From Bacillota bacterium (lineage in GTDB: Bacteria; Bacillota; Clostridia; Peptostreptococcales; Anaerovoracaceae), in the NCBI GenBank assembly GCA_029266295.1, contig JAQSXD010000278.1, positions 1-5,552 of the forward strand: a DNA stretch of 5,552 bases, read 5' to 3'. The notes below the pieces were generated by a model that saw only the letters and a list, made by a program, of their open reading frames with translations, ran no database searches and was not told where the DNA came from. Shown piece after piece: positions 1-4,331 of the stretch. A program made the position numbers and the translations under genes. The first letter of the stretch is position 1; every line of letters starts with the position of its first letter.

Positions 1-920
1 AAGGCATCACCGTGCAGGGTACAAGGAAAGAAGACCGTGGTACAAAGGATGGCATACCGCTGGAGCATGTCTAGAGCCTTATCCTGATCACCCTTCATGC
101 AGAACCCCTGTGCCCCGTTCAAATAGATCAACGCCATGGTGTTTGGATGAAGGCATTCCAGATCAAATATCTCCGCAAGGGAAAGCAGCCGCCGGAGCGT
201 TTCCTCAAACTGTTCATTTTGAAGTTGCAGCAGACTGCAGCCGGAAGCTGCGAGAACCAGCAAATGCTGATACATGCTGATCTGCAAGACTCGGTTTGCC
301 CCAAGCAAATTTCCCATCATAAGATAAGCCTGTGCAATGCCGGCCTCATCATTGGATATTGGCCTGATGGTTTCTCCCAGCAGGTTCAATACCTCCTGCG
401 GTTTGTTCATCACGAGGAAGCAAACTCCCTCAAGAGAGGCGGCTTCCCTGGTCAGCCAAGGATCTCCGCTCTCTGTTTTGATCCTCTGGCAAAGCTCCGC
501 CGCTTCTTCCAGAATCCTTTTCTTCTCCTCCGCTTCTTCCGCCAGCATATGATGGTTGCAGAGCAAAACCGCCATCTGCATGAGCAGCGGGAAGCATGAA
601 TAGTATTTTCTAATGATTTTCCGGCACTCTTCTATGACTCCTGGAAAAGGTTTGTTTGCAAAATCTGCTGATAGCCTGTGGTACATTGCCTTGATATCCT
701 CTTTCGTCATTTGCGGCTCATAGCCCATCAACTCGTCAATGGTAATATTGAAATATGCAGCAAGCTGAGGTAGAAAGGTAATATCGGGATAACTTTGTCC
801 CGTCTCCCACTTTGAAACAGAAGCCTTCGAAACACCCATATAGGCCGCCAGCTGCTCCTGTGTAATTCCTTTTGCCCGTCGATTGTCGGTAATAATTCTT
901 GAAATATTGATTTCCTTCAT
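1..920 (-). CDS. XRE-family helix-turn-helix transcriptional regulator with long helical C-terminal domain (3' end outside window)
   Basis: This reading frame is open on the minus strand from position 920 to the left edge, giving 306 codons with no stop. Residues about 5-66 form an XRE/Cro-type DNA-binding domain: the segment around G-I-T-Q-E-Q-L-A (18-25), then V-S-K-A-S-V-S-K-W-E-T-G (30-41) as the turn and recognition helix, then the family-typical Y-P-D-I and the closing I-D-E-L-M-G-Y. The rest (about 70-306) is leucine- and alanine-rich and looks all-helical. It resembles the TPR-like sensor halves of many Firmicutes XRE regulators, but I cannot define individual repeats. It probably binds DNA near its own promoter; the ligand and targets are unknown. 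ATGs lie at 923 and 920. I chose 920 because the AGAAGG at 934-929 then sits 8 bases upstream, against 5 for the other. The gene is divergent from helD. No membrane segment is evident. Confidence 0.88.
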   Translation of the reverse strand, partial: MKEINISRIITDNRRAKGITQEQLAAYMGVSKASVSKWETGQSYPDITFLPQLAAYFNITIDELMGYEPQMTKEDIKAMYHRLSADFANKPFPGVIEECRKIIRKYYSCFPLLMQMAVLLCNHHMLAEEAEEKKRILEEAAELCQRIKTESGDPWLTREAASLEGVCFLVMNKPQEVLNLLGETIRPISNDEAGIAQAYLMMGNLLGANRVLQISMYQHLLVLAASGCSLLQLQNEQFEETLRRLLSLAEIFDLECLHPNTMALIYLNGAQGFCMKGDQDKALDMLQRYAILCTTVFFPCTLHGDA

Positions 921-932
921 CATAATCGCCTT

Positions 933-963
933 CTGCAGTCTATTTTCAATAAAAACGCTGCAG
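933..963 (-). promoter_or_regulatory. Possible leader hairpin overlapping the regulator's ribosome binding site
   Basis: Two copies of CTGCAG (958-963 and 933-938) can pair with each other because the hexamer is self-complementary. Between them a TTTT/AAAA pair (943-946 with 951-954) could extend the fold with mismatches. The 3' arm touches the AGAAGG ribosome binding site at 934-929, so folding could limit initiation of the XRE gene. The stem is short and interrupted, so this is a weak call made by eye. Confidence 0.25.
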
Positions 964-981
964 TTCTTCCTTTCAAGTTTC

Positions 982-1009
982 ATTATACGTTCTGCATGAT
1001 TAAAAACAA
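982..1009 (-). promoter_or_regulatory. Promoter of the XRE regulator gene
   Basis: Read on the minus strand there is a perfect -10 TATAAT (987-982) and a -35 TTGTTT (1009-1004) separated by 16 bp, a close sigma-A match. Transcription would begin near 975, giving a leader of about 55 bases before the ATG at 920. Confidence 0.65.
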
Positions 1010-1017
1010 TGGATTCA

Positions 1018-1027
1018 AAGTTAACTT
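1018..1027. promoter_or_regulatory. Perfect 10-bp palindrome, candidate operator
   Basis: AAGTTAACTT is a perfect inverted repeat centred 8 bp upstream of the -35 box of the XRE regulator. Its position and size would suit a dimeric HTH repressor or activator, so autoregulation is plausible. A 10-bp AT-rich palindrome can occur by chance and I see no second clear copy in the spacer. Confidence 0.25.
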
Positions 1028-1064
1028 AAAGGTATAAAAATCAACCGCAAGGCAACACAACAGT

Positions 1065-1098
1065 TATAAAAATGGGGCTTTCTTTCCTAGAAATCCCC
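1065..1098 (-). terminator. Intrinsic terminator closing the small minus-strand unit
   Basis: On the minus strand GGGG (1098-1095) pairs with CCCC (1077-1074). After one mismatch (1094 against 1078), TTTCT (1093-1089 read in reverse complement) pairs with AGAAA (1083-1079), leaving a 5-base loop. The hairpin is followed directly by ATTTTTATAA, a U-tract in RNA. It lies downstream of the 26-codon ORF and upstream of the XRE promoter, insulating the regulator. In the plus direction the following bases are a poor T-tract, so I call it minus-strand only. Confidence 0.6.
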
Positions 1099-1151
1099 TT
1101 CGTTCTTATCGCTTCAAACGTTATAAAGACTCTCCATCAGTCATTTCTGAT

Positions 1152-1232
1152 TTAGAGCATTGAGCGTGCATCATAGCAGTCTTTCATAGAAAAACCATGG
1201 TAGATCTCTTTTCGGTTGAAAATGGTGATCAT
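1152..1232 (-). CDS. 26-residue ORF, small peptide or truncated gene remnant
   Basis: The minus strand carries ATG at 1232-1230 and TAA at 1154-1152. The peptide begins M-I-T-I-F-N-R-K-E and ends D-A-R-S-M-L. An AGGAGG site (1246-1241) lies 8 bases upstream, as good as that of any gene here, and an extended -10 promoter and an intrinsic terminator bracket it. From memory, the opening resembles the start of small clostridial proteins of roughly 70-90 residues that begin with an I/V-F-N-R-K-E strand followed by an F-S/D-M-K helix start and R-x-I/M-L. If so, the body has been lost: only 53 bases separate the stop from the terminator stem, and none of the three frames there continues the pattern convincingly. 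Alternatives are a genuine short peptide or a structured RNA in which the ORF is incidental. Function is unknown. Confidence 0.4.
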   Translation of the reverse strand: MITIFNRKEIYHGFSMKDCYDARSML

Positions 1233-1312
1233 TTCGCCAACCTCCTCGCCGTCTACTCTTTCAAATTTTTATATTAACAAGAATGACTTCATCTTTGCTT
1301 TATTTCATTTTA

Positions 1313-1341
1313 ATTATATCACATTCTGAAGGAAATAATAA
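1313..1341 (-). promoter_or_regulatory. Extended -10 promoter for the small minus-strand unit
   Basis: Read on the minus strand, TGATATAAT gives a perfect TATAAT (1318-1313) preceded by the TGn extension. The -35 at 1341-1336 is a weak TTATTA with 17-bp spacing, which extended -10 promoters tolerate. Initiation near 1306 would give an RNA of about 240 bases ending at the terminator at 1065-1098. Confidence 0.5.
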
Positions 1342-1344
1342 GTC

Positions 1345-1373
1345 TTGTTTCGGCAAATCAATCGTGTTACTCT
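1345..1373 (+). promoter_or_regulatory. Candidate helD promoter
   Basis: TTGTTT (1345-1350) and TACTCT (1368-1373) are separated by 17 bp, with a TG one base before the -10 (1365-1366). The -10 is a poor match (three of six), so the call rests on spacing, the -35 and the extended -10. Its -35 lies only 3 bp from that of the divergent small unit, so the two promoters would compete or share regulation. Confidence 0.35.
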
Positions 1374-1412
1374 GATAGGTACCGTTGGTTATGCCAGCAA
1401 AGGAGGTGTCCT

Positions 1413-3752
1413 ATGGAACACTATGAAATGGAATTTGACTTTGAAGTAAAACATTTAAACCATATTATCTCAATTGCAGAAAAACAATTAGCAGATGTTC
1501 GTCACAGCAGCAGCAAGCAGCAATCGGATCTCATTGAAGCAAAGAAGGATTTATGGGAAAATTCAAGACATACCGTATCAAATCTTTGGTCCAGTGACAG
1601 ATTTTATGAATTGGTCGCCTTAAATCAATACGAAAATGTCGTATCCGGGAAATTGTCTGCATTGGAATTGGCAGCCGGTAAAATAGCCTCTTTGGAGCGG
1701 ATGATTCAGTCGCCCTATTTTGCCCGAATCGACTTTCAATTTGAAGATGAGGATGAAGCTGAGCAAATCTATATCGGACGTTCCTCCCTCATTGATGAAC
1801 GAGAGGTCGAAATTCAGGTCTACGACTGGCGCTCTCCGTTGGCCAGCGTTTTCTACCGCTTTGGTGTTGGAAACGCGTTCTATGATGCGCCCAACGGCAG
1901 AATTTCAGGAAAAGTCAGCCTGAAGCGTCAATTTGAGATTCGTCATGGGCAGCTTGAATATTTTTTTGATGCCGATGTCCAGGTCATGGATGAATTCCTA
2001 AGGAAGCTTCTATCGCAAAACGCCTCTTCAAAGATGAAGGCAATCGTTGAAACCATACAGAAAGATCAGAATATTGTCATTCGAGATCTTGAAAACGACT
2101 TGATGATGGTGCAGGGCGTCGCAGGAAGCGGAAAAACCTCAGTAGCCCTCCACCGCGTGGCCTATCTGATGTATCAGGGGCTTTCCTCCAGACTCTCTGC
2201 CCACAATATTATGATTCTCTCACCCAATACTCTGTTTGAACGATATATTTCCAATGTGCTGCCGGAGCTGGGAGAGGATAACGTGATCTCCATCCACTTT
2301 GATGACCTCCTCAAGCTGATCTTGCCCACCGCACGGGCTCAAACAAAGAATCAGCTTTTAGAGACTCTCCTCACCTCCAGAGATAGCCTCAGCATCAAAG
2401 AGACCCCCTTGACTGCTAAAGCGAACAGCAATATTGATTTGATGAAAAGAAGTCTGGCATTCAAGACATCACTGGAATTCAAAGAAATTCTGGACCGCTT
2501 TATCGCTGATATACCAAGGAAATGGATTGCGTTCAGCGACATCGATTATAATGGAAAATGCATTGCCAGCCGCCACTTGCTGAAAGCAGAAATTCTTGAC
2601 AGAAAGAGAACGATTCCCCTGGGGCTGCGGCTCAAGCATCTGGAGGAAGCCATCTTCCAAAAAGTCCACGAAATGCGAAAAGCCCGCATGAAGAAATTAA
2701 GAAATTTCGTGAGAAAATATCCGGAGCATGTTTTTGAAATAGAAGAATTTGCAAGGCTGCTTTCCATATCAGAAAGCACCGCGTTGAGCCGGAACATTGA
2801 GAGGTTTACAAAGCTGGATGCCCTTACTCTTTACAAAACACTCTTTCGTGATCCAAATTATTTCCACCGCTTGGCAGAGGGAATTACCCTTCCCGATGAC
2901 ATTGATCCTATCCTAGCATATACCTGCGAAAATCTGCAAAAAGAGCAGCTCGCCTTCGAAGACGGTCTGGCATTGGCGCTGCTGCAGCTGAAACTAAATG
3001 GCTTTCGGTATGGAAAATCAATCAAACAGGTAGTAATCGACGAAGCACAGGATTATTATCCGCTTCACTTTGCGCTTTTAAAGATTTTGTTTCCCAATGC
3101 ACGATACACGGTTTTGGGCGATATCTACCAGACAATCGAAAAGCCGGAGGAGCTGACCTTCTTTGATCGTATCAGCCAAATTTTAGACAAGAAGAAGTCC
3201 GCGTTGGTGACCATGAATAAAAGTTTCCGTTGTACCAGTGAAATTCTGAGTTTTAGCAGAAGATTTCTCCGGCAAAATTCTGAAATGGAAAGCTTTAGTC
3301 GAAGCGGTGAAGTGCCGGGAGTTTATGCAGCACAAGACCACGAAGCCCTCAATGAACTAATTCGGGAAGAAATCAGGTTTTGTCAAGAGCAACAATATCA
3401 GTCGATCGGGCTGCTCTGCAAAACAGAAGCGGATGCCCGCCTGCTTTATGAACGTTTAAATCATCAATCGGAACGGCAGGCGCAATCTCCGGAGCTGAAA
3501 AAGCAAAAGTCGCAATCCGGGCTTCGCTTTATTGGCAGCGATACCATTACGGACATCAAAGGGGTTTTTGTTCTGCCCCTATATATGGCAAAGGGTCTGG
3601 AGTTTGATGCGGTTCTGCTCTGTGATATCGATAAGGATCACTATGTCTCAGAAGACGACCGGAAGCTTTTATATATTGGCTGCACCAGAGCGCTTCACAG
3701 ACTCAGTCTGTTTTATACGGGAGAAAAGAGCCCGCTACTGCAAATCGAATAG
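1413..3752 (+). CDS. helD: HelD, RNA polymerase-recycling superfamily 1 ATPase/helicase-like protein
   Basis: HelD binds RNA polymerase in the cytoplasm and uses ATP to strip it from nucleic acid, releasing and recycling stalled enzyme. At 779 aa it is close to the Bacillus subtilis protein. Residues about 8-100 form the charged helical N-terminal arm, including D-L-W-E-N and A-L-N-Q-Y, which in known structures enters the polymerase secondary channel. Residues 119-150 carry the family segment Y-I-G-R-S-S-L-I-D and Y-D-W-R-S-P-L. Walker A is G-V-A-G-S-G-K-T at 235-242 and Walker B is V-I-D-E-A-Q-D at 541-547. Later motifs are L-G-D-I-Y-Q-T (568-574), S-F-R (604-606), M-A-K-G-L-E-F-D (725-732) and Y-I-G-C-T-R-A (754-760, arginine finger R759). 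The 310-515 insert between the ATPase halves is the HelD-specific region. AGGAGGTG at 1401-1408 selects this ATG. It is probably co-transcribed with the ACP-like gene. No core residue appears missing. Confidence 0.95.
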   Translation: MEHYEMEFDFEVKHLNHIISIAEKQLADVRHSSSKQQSDLIEAKKDLWENSRHTVSNLWSSDRFYELVALNQYENVVSGKLSALELAAGKIASLERMIQSPYFARIDFQFEDEDEAEQIYIGRSSLIDEREVEIQVYDWRSPLASVFYRFGVGNAFYDAPNGRISGKVSLKRQFEIRHGQLEYFFDADVQVMDEFLRKLLSQNASSKMKAIVETIQKDQNIVIRDLENDLMMVQGVAGSGKTSVALHRVAYLMYQGLSSRLSAHNIMILSPNTLFERYISNVLPELGEDNVISIHFDDLLKLILPTARAQTKNQLLETLLTSRDSLSIKETPLTAKANSNIDLMKRSLAFKTSLEFKEILDRFIADIPRKWIAFSDIDYNGKCIASRHLLKAEILDRKRTIPLGLRLKHLEEAIFQKVHEMRKARMKKLRNFVRKYPEHVFEIEEFARLLSISESTALSRNIERFTKLDALTLYKTLFRDPNYFHRLAEGITLPDDIDPILAYTCENLQKEQLAFEDGLALALLQLKLNGFRYGKSIKQVVIDEAQDYYPLHFALLKILFPNARYTVLGDIYQTIEKPEELTFFDRISQILDKKKSALVTMNKSFRCTSEILSFSRRFLRQNSEMESFSRSGEVPGVYAAQDHEALNELIREEIRFCQEQQYQSIGLLCKTEADARLLYERLNHQSERQAQSPELKKQKSQSGLRFIGSDTITDIKGVFVLPLYMAKGLEFDAVLLCDIDKDHYVSEDDRKLLYIGCTRALHRLSLFYTGEKSPLLQIE

Positions 3753-3758
3753 GAGGAG
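3751..3758 (+). promoter_or_regulatory. Ribosome binding site that fixes a TTG start
   Basis: AGGAGGAG begins inside the helD TAG stop codon (3750-3752) and ends 6 bases before TTG at 3765. The next in-frame ATG (3837) would remove the first helix of the ACP-like protein, so this site decides the start. Overlap with the helD stop suggests the two genes are translated together. Confidence 0.8.
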
Positions 3759-3764
3759 ATTCTT

Positions 3765-4055
3765 TTGATTTTAAAAAAAGCAACTGAAATTTGGGCTGAT
3801 ATTTTAGGACTGGAAGAGGAAGAAATTACCTCATCCATGGAATTGACAACGGAGTTTGAAATTGAAAAGCTCCACATCGCGAAGTTCATCATTGAATGTG
3901 AGAAAACGTTCAAAATTACCATCCATGACGAAAACGTTCATACCTTCCACACCATGGGCGATATTGTGAAGTATATCGAAAGCAGGCTTTCCGAAGAAGA
4001 TGGCAACAGCTCGGAAAGTTCCGAAGACGAGCGCATGTGGTGGTATTATGTGTAG
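3765..4055 (+). CDS. Acyl-carrier-protein-like protein lacking the phosphopantetheine serine
   Basis: This 96-aa protein aligns by eye to bacterial acyl carrier proteins with no gaps over residues about 8-71: helix I ending I-L-G-L, the E-E-I-T turn, the helix II region, E-K-T-F-K-I-T-I-H-D-E, and the closing T-M-G-D-I-V-K-Y-I. In an ordinary ACP the D-S-L motif carries the prosthetic group on Ser; here those positions are E34-K35-L36 (codon AAG at 3867-3869), so it should not be loaded in the usual way. The helix after it is also more basic (H37, K40) than the acidic helix II of ACPs. A tail from about 76 is Ser/Glu/Asp-rich and ends M-W-W-Y-Y-V. The start is TTG, supported by an ideal ribosome binding site and by the helix I match. 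The gene lies 12 bases after helD and is probably in its operon. I infer a binding or regulatory protein that kept the ACP fold; its partner is unknown. Confidence 0.8.
   Translation: MILKKATEIWADILGLEEEEITSSMELTTEFEIEKLHIAKFIIECEKTFKITIHDENVHTFHTMGDIVKYIESRLSEEDGNSSESSEDERMWWYYV
3989..4027 (+). repeat. In-frame direct repeat in the acidic tail of the ACP-like gene
   Basis: TTCCGAAGA occurs at 3989-3997 and 4019-4027, exactly 30 bases (10 codons) apart, encoding the repeated Ser-Glu-Glu/Asp of the tail. It suggests the tail grew by a small in-frame duplication, though codon constraint on a Ser/Glu-rich stretch could also explain it. Confidence 0.35.
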
Positions 4056-4073
4056 CCGGTTTCCCGCTCACAT
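4048..4073. terminator. Imperfect hairpin across the convergent gene ends, possible bidirectional terminator
   Basis: ATGTG (4048-4052) pairs with CACAT (4069-4073), AGC (4054-4056) with GCT (4066-4068), and GG (4058-4059) with CC (4063-4064), with a TTT loop, one bulged T and one C-C mismatch. It spans both stop codons of the convergent genes, which are only 12 bases apart. Neither side has a good T-tract, so termination would be weak or Rho-assisted. Confidence 0.35.
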
Positions 4074-4331
4074 CTTATACAGCTCCCATCTGCAGTCGCT
4101 GACCAGATATTTCAGTTCATAGGCCTTCATCACTCCGTCAATCTCGCTCTGGCAGCGGTAAACAAAGGCACGGATTCCCGCCGTTTTGATTTCATCCACG
4201 CTGATAACTTTATCTACATTTACCCTACGGAGCATTCCTTCTCTGTCACTGTAACGAAATTTTACAGGCCAGGGCTTCTCCTTTGCCTTAAACCACACTG
4301 CGGCTTCAATAGGCTCCGCTAAAATTTTCAT
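4068..4331 (-). CDS. Uncharacterised 87-aa protein coupled to the Y-family polymerase
   Basis: I do not recognise a named family. The protein is soluble-looking, with no signal peptide or membrane segment. It alternates short strands and charged turns: an opening P-I-E-A-A-V-W-F, a P-W-P-V-K-F-R-Y strand, V-D-K-V-I-S-V-D-E, then Y-R-C-Q-S-E-I-D-G and Y-E-L-K-Y near the end, finishing W-E-L-Y-K-M, which suggests a small beta-rich fold. Its ATG (4331-4329) overlaps the polymerase TGA (4330-4328) in an ATGA junction, and GGGAGG at 4346-4341 lies 9 bases upstream inside the polymerase gene, so it is very likely made with the polymerase. From memory, clostridial Y-family polymerase genes are often followed by a small gene with the same Y/F-R-C-Q-S and E-L-K-Y pattern. 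A role as accessory factor is inference. Two cysteines (C60, C80) are present, too few to argue for a metal site. Confidence 0.82.
   Translation of the reverse strand: MKILAEPIEAAVWFKAKEKPWPVKFRYSDREGMLRRVNVDKVISVDEIKTAGIRAFVYRCQSEIDGVMKAYELKYLVSDCRWELYKM

Larger units (their letters stand above)
924..1412. other. Divergent regulatory spacer between the XRE gene and helD
   Basis: The stretch is AT-rich and holds the promoters, palindrome, 26-codon ORF and terminator listed separately. Two copies of GTTATAAA (1063-1070 and 1120-1127) and two of TATAAAAAT (1033-1041 and 1065-1073) are also present; these are short AT-rich words and may be chance. No tRNA, riboswitch or insertion-sequence end was recognised. 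Confidence 0.6.

Noticed and set aside
147..599. Open plus-strand frame of about 150 codons
   Set aside because: It lies antisense to the XRE regulator, whose minus-strand frame has a clear HTH domain, promoter and ribosome binding site. The plus-strand product shows no recognisable family.
1074..1098. Terminator also acting on the plus strand
   Set aside because: The plus-strand bases after the stem (ttcgttctt) are not a convincing U-tract and no plus-strand gene ends there.
924..1412. LexA/SOS box (GAAC-N4-GTTC type) near helD or the XRE gene
   Set aside because: GAAC half sites occur but none has a correctly spaced partner. The polymerase promoter, where an SOS box would be expected, is outside the window.
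1391..1426. 11-codon plus-strand ORF overlapping the helD start (possible leader peptide)
   Set aside because: There is no ribosome binding site before its ATG, and it simply contains the helD ribosome binding site.
4012..4023. CGGAAAGTTCCG inverted repeat as a regulatory site
   Set aside because: It sits within the Ser/Glu-rich coding tail of the ACP-like gene, has only a 2-base centre, and is explained by repeated Ser and Glu codons.
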